Of a stretch of 64,000 nucleotides of DNA, positions 49,458-61,400 are shown piece by piece (within the stretch, counting starts at the first letter, position 1; the number at the start of each line of letters is the position of its first letter). This DNA is from Heterocephalus glaber (taxonomy: Eukaryota; Chordata; Mammalia; Rodentia; Bathyergidae): contig NW_004624854.1 of NCBI RefSeq assembly GCF_000247695.1, forward strand, positions 4,698,168 through 4,762,167, written 5' to 3'. A program made the translations under genes and the position numbers. The notes beneath the pieces are model-generated. The model did not search any database, was not told the DNA's origin, and saw only the letters and a program-made list of their open reading frames with translations.

Positions 49458-52400
49458 TTGGTACCGGGGATCAAACTTGGGTCCTTGCGCTTGCAAGGCA
49501 GGTGGCGTAACCACTGAGCTAAATCCCCAGTTGCCCATATTATTTTTATTTTCCGTGCTGTCCAATTATTTAGTATTCAAGTGAATCCCAATGGACTAAA
49601 ACCAACAACTGTAACCTAATTCATTAAAGTGTACTTTGGAAGTCTTTGAGTGTGGTTATGTGGTATTCATCATCTCCAGCTGACTGCAAGATGATCCACA
49701 AAATTAAAAATTCTTTATCTATTACTGAAATCAAACTCCACTAGAGAAGACATAGAAATATAGTATTTGAGGAAAAAAATGTAAAATAGTGACTTTTATG
49801 GGTAAAGCAAAAAACTTGATACCTAGATGGATATAAAGCCTTCTTGTCCTTGAAGAGTTCACTGGCTTCTAGTTTTTCTTCATAAATAAGTTTCTGCTGG
49901 TCTGTGAATTGGTCCCTGTATTTTTTACACTGAGATATGAAAAGAACAATAAAAAATCATTTATATAAATCATTACTCATTCTTAAATATGCTAGGGCAA
50001 TTTAACAGCAATAGGAATAAGAGTAAAGGATACAAAACACTCATTTAATAGGCTGTGAACAATTTTTTTTGGTGAGTTTTAAAAAACAGGTCTTAGAAAA
50101 TGTCACGAAAACTACTGTTGGTTCTTCCAAGCACAGCAGGGGCCTGCTGGTGTGGCCATACAAGGTGTATGGGTTCCCTCTGGCCTGGTTTCCAACCCTA
50201 AGGATGCCACAGTCCTCAGGGTGTCCCGCTGTAACCATAAAACACACTGTGCATCCCAATGCAGTACACACATACACTCGACCCCAAAATTTCACAAAGC
50301 AGTGTTCATCCTTGTATGTGCCAGCACTCTATTTTCTATTTTACTGAATCTCATTTACATGCACTAGCAGAAATATGCTATCACCGCTGCACACCCTCCA
50401 CTAGCGCATTAGAACAGGGATGTGGGCCTGCGGAATTCTCCCTTGCTCTCACTCTGGGAATGGATGAAGGAGCCATGACAAAGTGGTGAAGAAATGCCAT
50501 CGCCATGGCCAACCCTCTCCCTGGAAGGCTGATTTCAGTATCAAAGCCCTCTCAGCATCCAGTGCAGGTCCAAGGGAGGAAGGGTGGGGCAGACCAGGGG
50601 GAGAGCAGGCCCAGTGTTAAGCTCCCTCCTGATATTTCTGAAGGCCTTATGGGTCAGTTCCCATGAGCGGTGACAGGCTGCCGAATCTCTCAGGGGAGCA
50701 GAACTTAAGAGACAGTGCCATGGATTGCTCGTACCACCCCCCACACTGATGAGGGCTAATGTCAGTCTACATGTGCGATTCTGATGCCTAACAAGCAAGG
50801 CCACACTGCCGGGCAAGAATGAGTACCTGGGTCAGCCTGCTATGGAACGGTTTACATCACTCTGATAGCTGCATGTGTTTACTATTCCACAGAGCAACTA
50901 AGTTACCTAAATCAAGTCAGCATCTACAACAAGGACCCTGGGTGTCCCGACACAGAAATCTCACACTATGCTCTCATATAAAACCCAGAGTGCTAAGATA
51001 TAAGGCAATATAGAAGAGATTTTCTGCTCCCCTTTCTTTAAGTGGAGAAAGTTGGGTCTCTTACAGTCTTTAATGCCCCATTTCCAGTTCATCAAAGACC
51101 ATGTGTTCACACGTACATCCGTGTGTGTCTTCAACAAATCCGATCAAGTAAATCCGTACAATTGGTGGGATTTAATTATTCACCTTGCCTGAACATGCTC
51201 AAATTTTAAGGTTTCTGTTTCCTGTAGTATTTCCTCACAGAAAGAGAGAAACAAGCAAATAAAACCTGTTATGGAAGCAACGGAAAGTGAGTACGACCCA
51301 GGGCTCCTCCTTCCAACCATGGCCAACAGAGGACCACAGAGAAAATGGCAGCCACTGTAGAAAGTCAATGCCTAAATCCTCAAGTGCCACACCTCAAGGC
51401 CATGTTAGGGAGTGTGAAAACCTCCTTTAAGCCTGCAGCACAACTCAGTGCGAGCTAGCAGGCCTATTGTGTATGAACCCCCGGGATTGAGCCCTCAATC
51501 CACACACACACACATCCTACCTCGCAATAGCTCTATGAGATCAGTGCTATTATCCTCATTTTATAGATGACCGCATGAGGTTCATAAAAGTAACTCCCTC
51601 CAGTCATGTGATTTTATATAACTGCTCTCAAAATAACACTCAAAATACTATATATGAACATGACTCAGTGAAAAAATACAGAATGACAGTTTTTACCCTC
51701 CACAAGTGGAAAATCCTTTTCAGCTCCTTGTGAGTTGAATCCAAGAATAGGTAAGGCCTTGATGGCCAATTCTTGTCTATTGGCGATAAGGAAGGCATCT
51801 TATTTTTCATTTCCAAGAAGTATTTCTGTACCTGTTTTGGGTTTGACGGATAATACTAGGATGAGGAAAATACATTGGAGAAGATACTGTTTTATTTGCA
51901 CTGCAGTGTACAGTAGACTTTATCAAGTTTTCATCCATACAATGTTGTAGGAAGTCTCCATTCCCCCTTACACACCAGCTGAGGAAATCTGAGCTCCACC
52001 AAATGAGAACACTAACACTACCACTCATGTCAACACTAGTGCCAACGTCAGCTAACGCTATGGAGCTCAACTGGCCCATAGGCGGCCTCTAGTTGTGCCT
52101 GGCTATTTATACTTAAATTTTAGGAGATCAGAATTCAATAAAAGAACCCAGTTTCCAGTCACACTGATTGCTTTTCAGGTGGCGAGCGCTCCACTACTGC
52201 ATGGCAGAATTAGAGAGTGTGAGCATCACGTGTTCTGTGGGCTGCCTTGCTAAGACAACAGCTCTGCTCACAACAGACGCACGTGGCAAGGTTTTCACTT
52301 TATGGTGGTACAAAGGCAGAAAGCTGACTTTGAACTCTGATCTTTTTCTGGGCTCCAGATGCGTAGAACTATGCTCTCTTGAGATAGCAGTGACCACAGC

Positions 52401-55400
52401 GCCCAGCCCACCTGTGCCATAGAGAGGGTCACCAACCAATACTCCCCGCTGGGCTGTGTCCCAAGGGGTGACTGTTGTATACTGGGCGTATTAAACACCG
52501 TCCTGACTGCTGGTGAGCGTCCTGGGCCGCGAGCCTCCTACACCACAGAGCACCTCTGCTCAGCATGCACGAGGCACACTGTGTGCTTCTATTCCATGTG
52601 AATCCTCACAGCAGCTCTCAAAGGTCTGTGCCATTACTGACCCTTCTACACAGGGTCAAGTGGGGGCCACAGAAGCCAGTGGCAGTGTGGGCTGTGTTCC
52701 TTCACCCTCTACCACCCTGCGCTCGCCAACTGTGCCCTGCCCTGCAGCCCAGGTGCATTAAGGCAAGACAATGAGGGCTCAGTTCCCTGACACGGCCTCT
52801 GTGCCATGAGACGAACATTTTATTAATCACACACAGGCCACTAACAAGTCTCTCTGGCAAGATTCTACCAGATTTGGGGAGGCAATCAGATCACTACCTG
52901 TTAGATACAGTTAGGATTTCATCAATATCAATATCAAAAGTCACTGCTGACTTTTTTTTTTTTAAAGTCACATTTTACTGAGTTAGGTCTTAAGCAGTTA
53001 CTCCAATCATGCTAATTAACCATACACAAAAATTAGTGCCAACTTACAATTCTCTGCAGAGTAAACTCATAGATTTTCTTTCCAGCGTTAGCTCTAAAGA
53101 ATTTCCTGTACTCTCTACGCACCTTGAAAAGAAGCAGATTAATGGTTAGAGCGAGGCCAGTGAGTGTTCATGCTGATATATCTCTTCAAAATGAAAAGAA
53201 AATAATGGGAAACAAGTAAGTTTACAAGTGCCCTTTTTGGATTGAGTAAACTAATTGGAGTACATTAAGGTCTTAAATGGGAGAAAAAGAAACTGAGGGA
53301 TATAAAATGATACCAAAATGAACTGATTTTACATACTATTAGTAATTTTTAAAGAACCTAATGATTTAATGAGAAACATTTCACAGGCAATGCTGCAAAC
53401 TTGGGACAAATTACAATAGACTTCAGAAAATATTGCCTAAGGTAATCTCTCCCTTCAATTTGATTAAATGACAAAAAAAAAAAAAAGTCTGAAGAACCAT
53501 AGCAAATTTTCCCAAAACCTTGCATAGGAAGATAGGACTGTAATACCATGTACCGAGCTCTGACTGGTTAAAAATAAAAATTTTAAAAGAAGCTTTTGAA
53601 CTACCATTATCTTCCATTCGACTGCACTACTTTTCTGTCATCTCTACTCCCACTAAACTTTATACTTAATGTTATCAAAGCACTTAAAATATATTGTAGT
53701 TTTAATTCAAATACCTTTCCCTTGCTACATTGTTGTAATTTACTTCTTAAAATGTCTAACAAATAACAGTAACTAAGTGATGTATCTGAAGAATGAAGCA
53801 GTTACATTTTGAAGTTGAGCTGGGAATATTAAAATTGTTACCATCCTGATATAAATGGCCGAGTTAGAATTTAGCAACATATTAACACAGTTGCATAATT
53901 CAGTCATTATGTCTTTTTTCTTTCATCTCCAATTTTCTGGGTTTAAATGATGTTCAAAACATTTCTATACTAACGGTTGTACAACAGCAAGCTACTAATC
54001 AAATTGTTGATAAATGTTTCGTATGTCTATAAGTTAAGGACTTCATCTAATAGCTCAGACTGCAGGTTTCTCTTAAAACTTTCTAAATGCTAGCAATAGT
54101 GACAGGGACCTACAAAACAGGGACCAGGAGTCAGAGACAGATTTGTGCTCCAAATGACAAGTCCCACTACCCCTAATCCACCTTCTACTTTCTGCTTCCC
54201 TCATTTCTGTCATCCATCTGATTCCTCTGGGTATGTGAGCCCCAGAGCCATTTGTACACCTGAGGATTAGAACTGAGTGGCAATGTACCATATAGGCAGT
54301 TTTTCCTTTTATTCTTATTCTAGTTACCATTTTGTTTAGTCACAGAATTATCAGATTCACAAACATTTGAAATCTCCAATTTATACAGGCAGAAGGGACA
54401 TGCAGAAGGAAATGGTACCTGCTAACTGCCTCCTGCAACTGTGCGGGACACAGTAAGTTACGGTGGGACATGTCCCATGAGAACGTGGCCTTAAACATCA
54501 TGTATTAGGAGTCCTACTACATTTAGTTGAGTCTCATCATAACCAAGCACAGTGTAACACGCTTTTTCAATTCTCCTGAAATAGAGCTGCATTTAGTAGC
54601 AGCTTGTTGAGGACGTGCTCACATATACAATGGAACCCTTCCTGGGCACCAGGAACCCCAAAAGGGCCACAATACTTTGTAATCATCTAAAAAATATTTA
54701 TATCATTTCAAAGGGCAAAACAGTAACTCATAACAATGTAACTCACTTTTAAAGGGGAAAAAAGAAACATTACATTCTTGGATTTCAAAGAAGTTTAATT
54801 TTATTTCACAATGATTCTGGCAATATACTAAAATACACTGTCTCATTGGAAACTGAGGTAAAAAATTTTTATCTAGAGTTATCCCCGTTCTGCTTAATCA
54901 TACTCACCTACAAACTGAATTTGCTTTTGTAGGTTTGCTGGTACACACCTCTAATGCAAAAATACTTTGAAATCATATGCAATTAAACCCAGAAAACTGA
55001 AAACAAACATATTACTGATAAAAATTATTATAGAAATAAATATCCTGACTCAACTTCCTTTTATGAAAATTAGAATGCAAATTAGAAGATGTGAATAAAA
55101 TGGGAAAATGTTTAGTTTTAACTTCAAAAAGAGCCATTGTAGAACCTGTTAGAATTCTTCAGAGTATGTTAAATTCATATTTAACTCACTATATGAAAAT
55201 TATGCTTAGTATAGGATCGTTTACTAGAAATTTATAGGCTGAACATAGGAATGCACACTGTTCAAAGCAGAATCCAGGGATATGTTTAAGAGTTTTTCAG
55301 ATTCAGTCAGTGATTTCTCAGTCAACATCCAAATATTTAGAGTAAGATTAAATGTTACTGATTAAAGTAAAAATAACGAAGAATAGTGTGGAAATAAAAT

Positions 55401-58400
55401 CTTCAGAAAGCAATAAGTGTGGATAGTTCATTATGGTGATTAGCTACTGACTATCAGGAAGCTTACATTTTTGGTGCCCGGAGACAGATTTGCATACTTA
55501 ATGAGGGCACCTTTATCCTATTGCGGTCATTAAGTATCCCTTTGAAATAAAACCCGCCCAAATCACGAGGCATTTAAATTTAAGTTCTCTTTACTGAGAA
55601 TGATGCTCACTTTGAAGCAACCCGAACTCAGGCCCCCATTAGTGGGGAGAACAGGCAGATAATGGGGAACAAATTCCTGTCACTTATAGGCTGGTGACTG
55701 GACAGCAGGTCAGCTATCAGCTTTTAGACGATTATGCTCTGTCTCATGCTCAAAAAAATATATATGCTCATAAAACAGAACTCAGATAACAAGTATCCTG
55801 GATAAAATATGCCATACTGCTAACTGCTTTGGACCTATTACCCAAAGAAATTAAAATCAGAAAAACCAGAAGAACCGAAATGAGGCCCGGTGACATTTTC
55901 CCAGAGTGCAGGCCCCACGCATGCGCCCAGGAGCGCCTCCAGGTTAGTAGGTGCTGGGCTAGATTCGGGGCGTTCACCCGCCAGGAGGAAGTGTGGAGGA
56001 AGTACCTTCAGTCCAAGCCAGTAAGCCCAAATGACAGCCACCGCATGCTTACGCTTAGCCTCCTCCTTCAAGCGTTTCAATTCCCTTCGAGCCTAGAACG
56101 TTTTAGATAGTAAATAAGAGAGGCAGCCAGATGCAGACAGAACAAATGACCAGAAGAAGATACCCCGCCACACAGGAGAGCCAGTTCATGAGAAGGGATG
56201 TCAGAGTGAGAGGAACAGTGGGTAAACGTTTCATCCCAAGGAATCAGTGACCGACTTGGGGTGGCTGCTTGTATTTCCAGCGCACTGAGATTCTGCTTCA
56301 GAGGAGGGCAGCTCTGAGGGCACCCAAAGGAGCCAGGCCCCACCCCTCGGGCCCAGTCTTTTCCTCCTCTCCGCACCACGCCCTCCCCCTCTTCACTCCT
56401 CTGTCCTCACTCTCTCGCTTCTGGATGGACCGAAACCCGAGAAGTGTGCGTGATACTTATGACTGTGCTTGCATCCCCTGGCTAACAGCAGCTGAATCTG
56501 AACCTCTCTCAGTTCATTCACTGGGCCAAATAAGAAGACAGCTCTTCTGAACAACCACTTGGAAACGGAAAGGAATCATGGATTCCCTCAAGTGCGAACA
56601 AAAAACCAAGCAAAACTAAAAAATTCTTTCCAGTTAAAAAAATTAAAAGTAGGATGTGTAAAAATTAAATTTCAGCTAAGTTCCCAAATAGTGAAACTTA
56701 CTAAAGATTGAAAGAAGGCAAAAAAAGTGAAACAACTTACAGGTTTAAAAACTACACCCTGGGAAAAATTAATCTTAGGCATGCTATTTTAAAAGGAAGA
56801 AATGGACATTAATTTTTCCAGACATTACAGTATCAAGACTGGGAAATAAGCTCACTCAGTAGAGAAATCTCGGCAATAATTGTCTAAAAGTCCTTCTCCC
56901 TCGGCAAGGACATTTCTTTTAGTTGACTAAAGTAATCTGTCCCTCACAGTTTTTAGAAAAAACACAAATGAACATCTTTGGGTAGTTGGGGGCAAAATAA
57001 ATTCTTCATGCAGGCAAAAAGTGACTTTGGTCATCTTTTCTCCCGAGATGGGTCTGCGGTGTTGACAAGATAAGGCTTAAAGACACAAGACTCTAGATAT
57101 TTGTGCTTCTAATTGGAATATGCATTTTTAGCAAAGGTGACCTCTGATTTTCTAAGTAACAAAAACATCTAAAAACTCTGTCCCTTGGGCTATGTGAAAT
57201 GTTCACAGAGTGCAGGACTATGCCTGGGGATTTGGGAGAGTATTTCAGGAGGCTTTTGTTTCTGAAAACAAACAGCTGATGCTGAGATTCCTGGGATTCT
57301 TTGGTGGCGTTTACAGCTAGCTTTGCATGAACACAGTTTTCTGTGAAATCACAGAGCATCATTCTTTTCACATGGAATATTTTGCTTAGGATAATCAATA
57401 GTTGCCACAGGGCCGGGGACTTAGCTCAGTGGTTTTGCTGCCTGCTGCACAAGCACAAGGACCCAAGTTCGATCCCCAGTACCAAAAAAAAAAATAGTTG
57501 CCACAGTGAGCCTAGAAATATAATTTCATTCATGGATTAATTTTTTAAGGCATGCATTAAAGATATTTCATTGTCAATCCACTGCAGAAGACCAATTCAG
57601 GCCCAAATCTTAATATTCCCAGCATGCCCCTCTCCACAGACACCTCTAAAAAACTGCCAGCATACATCAGTGGGGGGTTGGGGGGGGGTGCAGCATGCAA
57701 GATACTTAAGAGTTTTTCAAAAGATCAATTACACTAGCACCTTATTAGTAAGCAATTAGTTTCAGCCTGCACATGCCTAAGTTTCCTGTGCATTCTATGG
57801 ATCTGACATCTCCAGGCTCCTGGAACCTGGCTGCTACGAACATGCACTAGGGTGAGCCAGCGCTAGCTGTGGTCATTCCTGCCTCATTCACTACACACAG
57901 GATGGTTATTGCACTATTCCAGGATGGAGTGAAGGGATGTGTGCATCAAGTACCTTCGATCCAAGCCAGTAAGCCCAAATTACTGCAATAGCATGTTTAT
58001 TCCTAGCCTCCTCCTTCAGCCGTCTCAGTTCCCTTCGCGCCTGTGATGCACGTGAAAAGGAGTTACAGAAAAGTTTAAGGCAAGAAAGGTTACTGCTGCT
58101 TCCCAACGGAAAAGGAAAAAGAAAGACACCAGTCACCACCAAATGGCAAATGCCAAAGCGTGTGCCACCACCCACACCGGAACGAGAGACGAGTGAGAGG
58201 CACAGGCGTGCTCAGCAGCGTAAGCCCGGAAACGATTTCTGCCCTCACGCGGGTGCCTGGCCCTGCTTGCGCACCCCAACCCGCCGTGGTCCTGAGGCCT
58301 GGCGCCTACCTGGGCCCCATGCCAGTATGCGGCGATGGTGGTGGCTGCCTCCTCGCAGCGCTTCTGATGCTTCAGTTCCCGCAGGATTTTCCGAGCCTAC

Positions 58401-61400
58401 GGGACAGCATCGCCCGAAAGACAGGGTGAAGAGAAAAAGAGAAAGGAAGGGAGGAAAAGGAAGGAAGGTTAGTTACCTCACAGAGCGTCCTGACCCACTC
58501 GCCAGCCAGCGAGAGAGACATCAACAGTTTAAAGCAAAGCAAAGCTGAAGCCGCCTGGCCCAGACCTGCCGACAAGAAGGGCCAGGAAGACCCCTGGGGT
58601 GTGGCAGACGGCCTCACCGGGTCAGGACAGCAGCACCTGGCCTGCCCCACATACCACAGGAAACACCCAAGCCGCCCTACACGCTGGTGGGCACGGAGGG
58701 AGTGGGCAGCTCAGGACGAGGTCTCCAGGGCTGCTCCCAAGGCTAGCGCTTCCATGCCCCAGCACCACTGTCTGGACTCAGCGGGGGCTCTATCCTTTTC
58801 ATTCAAGAGATTTCAAGAAACTTTGCGAAACACAGTGATCAAGCGGATCCCAGATCAGTAGGTTCTTTCCAGTAGCTGCTAGAAACTGGTCTATCTCATG
58901 GGGGCCTGGAGGTGGACTCGCTATACACAAGCCCAGTAATACAGCCAGGGAAGCGGCCAGGCACAAGTGTCCTATACTCTACGTGCTCGGGACAGACGAT
59001 TCTGACACCTCCTGGGGACCACCAAGACCCTGCACTGTGCTGGGAAAGTTATGGAAGCTGTCGGGCTGGGGGTACTGAGCCACAGGATGCAGGCAAGGAA
59101 GCAACGCTGGAAGACGGCCTTGGAGACTACAGCTTCTCAGAAATACGGGCTCTGGGCATACTGGAGTCCTGTGCAGGATTATTTTAAGGACTTCCTGCTC
59201 AGAAAATAAAGCTCTCAAAAGCAAGCAGGTTAGAAGGAAGCAGCCAAGACCTGGTCAGGGGGCCCTGCGTAGCCCACAGTATTTGTTCTTTCTGTCTGAC
59301 TGTTTACAGCATAGGCAGGAGACAAGGAGCCTCCCCCTCGGGGTGAGCCCAAAGACATCATCCTTGGTGAAAAACCCCAAGCCCCAAGAAAGCAAGCATG
59401 CACCTACTGAACTTACCTTCCAACCCCGGATATAAGACTGAATTACCAAGGCAGAAGCCTTTATCTGTTGATACCTCTTTTGTTGCTGCAGGATAAAAGG
59501 GGAAGAGGTTAGCAGCTGTATTTACATCTGTAACGGGGACACCGCAGGACTCGAGGGTATTCGCTCATTTAGCACAATGTACTCTTGACCATCCAGACTT
59601 CTTCTGGAAACCAACGTGTAAACCAAGCCAAGTATCAAACAGCCCACAACGATTACAGTGCATCAAGGATGCTAAATACAACTCCTAGATGGCTGAGACC
59701 ACTATCATCAACCGTTCCGTGCATCATGTTGTAACACAGAGCCCCCTGTTCTGAAAGGATTCACACCTGCTTCCTGTCTGCTTCCGCGTGTTCTCTTTCT
59801 GGTGTCATTTCTCCCCATGGAACTCCATGAGCTGACCTCTAACCTCCCCAGTTCCTTTTAGATTTGCTGTTTTCACTATTCTCCAAGCTGGGAAATCAGA
59901 TCATGCTTTCTGAAAACTGCTATTGATGGGCTGAACATGGACAGTATGGATGGGGCAGCACCACGAGAAAACAAACAGGAGTCCCACTCTATCCCTGTCC
60001 TCAGGAACCTCAGAGGACACAAGTCACCCGGGTCAAGGACAAACACGCCCCACAGGACCACAGGACAGGCGAGCTTGGAGCAGCAGAGGGCTCTTGCAGG
60101 TGGCAAGGGCACAGGCTCAGTGAGGTGCCACCCTTTGGCTTGTCAAGCTCCACACCCAGAGGCCTCACTTCCTTGGAGAGGGGACGCTGCCAGAACACTT
60201 TGCTGCAAGAGTGAGCTCCTGTAGCATTTAGTGTGGAATGTACACCGGAACACGGCATCTCTGATGGCAATTTCACAACACAAATATCAAGCACCGGTGA
60301 CCCTGAACTTTGGAAGCACAAGGTTGCTCGGCTCCTGCTCTCTGAGATGAGAGAAGCTTTTTAGGACCCTAAAGCTCCATTGAGAAAGATCAGAGGTGAT
60401 GGGGGAAGGGGGAAGAACCAGAGAAGACACTAGGGAGAAAAGCCGAGAGAACCCTGTACCTCAGACAGACTATGGCCTTCTCAGGCCTGAGCTGTCCAAT
60501 GAGGAGCTGGGCAATCCCAGGGTTCCTCACAGAGCAGTATCCCAACGTGCATGCACGAGCGTACGCATCTAACCACCACTCCTGCCATCCATTAGGTACT
60601 TCTCTGTTTTCTTTAATTCCTAAATGTCTTGAAAAATATATCTCAATTTAAACCTTATCTCAAGAAGCTTTAAAATATTACAAAATATGGAATAATTTGA
60701 AAATAATAACAGGCCTTCAGGAAACGTTGAGTTATTCGGTTGAGAGGAAATACTGAACGCAATCATTGGTCCCAATAATGACATCTGTAACTGACTGAAT
60801 ATACGGTTCAAAGTCAAAATAGATATAACATTCAAGCAAAGTTAATGCCTTCTCTAGAAACGGGGCTCTCACTAGTTTCTGTCTTACACATTAATATTGC
60901 TCGTAACTTCTACCATTGTGAATTAATGCTATACAGTGACTTTCCCCCAGTCTACTGACATAAAAGCTCCCTAGTGGTAGAGTGTGCAGCAGTACTTGCT
61001 GCTCCTGGTTCTTTGCACCGCCTGTTCCTCCTCCTCCTCCTGAAGTGGCCTTTCCCAGAGACTACCTTAATTACATCCCCTCTCTTAATTACTCTTGATC
61101 TCAGCTCTATTTCCATCCTAGCACTCACAACAATCTAATCGCTCTGTGATACACCTGATCCCTCCCTTACTAGACATAAACTTTATTAAGTCAGACATTA
61201 GACCCCACCCCTTTCCCAGTACCTGGCTCAGCAGGGGTTTCAAAACTACATGCAGAATTTCAGACAGATGAACCAGTACACTCGTCAACTTGGGTTTTCT
61301 TAATGACTTCAGGTAAGAAACGATAAAACGGGCTCCTTGGGCCTGGCTATATGTTGACAATGCCTCTCTCAGGCAAGCAGAAATCAGTGCTATGAATCTG

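Larger units (their letters stand above)
47604..49822 (-). other. MYO1B: MYO1B intron between exons i and j
   Basis: 2.2 kb with two ID SINEs; the remainder is unassigned. Confidence 0.9.
56093..57953 (-). other. MYO1B: MYO1B intron between the duplicated IQ exons e and f
   Basis: 1.9 kb. It holds one young ID SINE and a C-run pair (on the transcript strand) 266 nt after exon e; otherwise unassigned. Confidence 0.9.
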
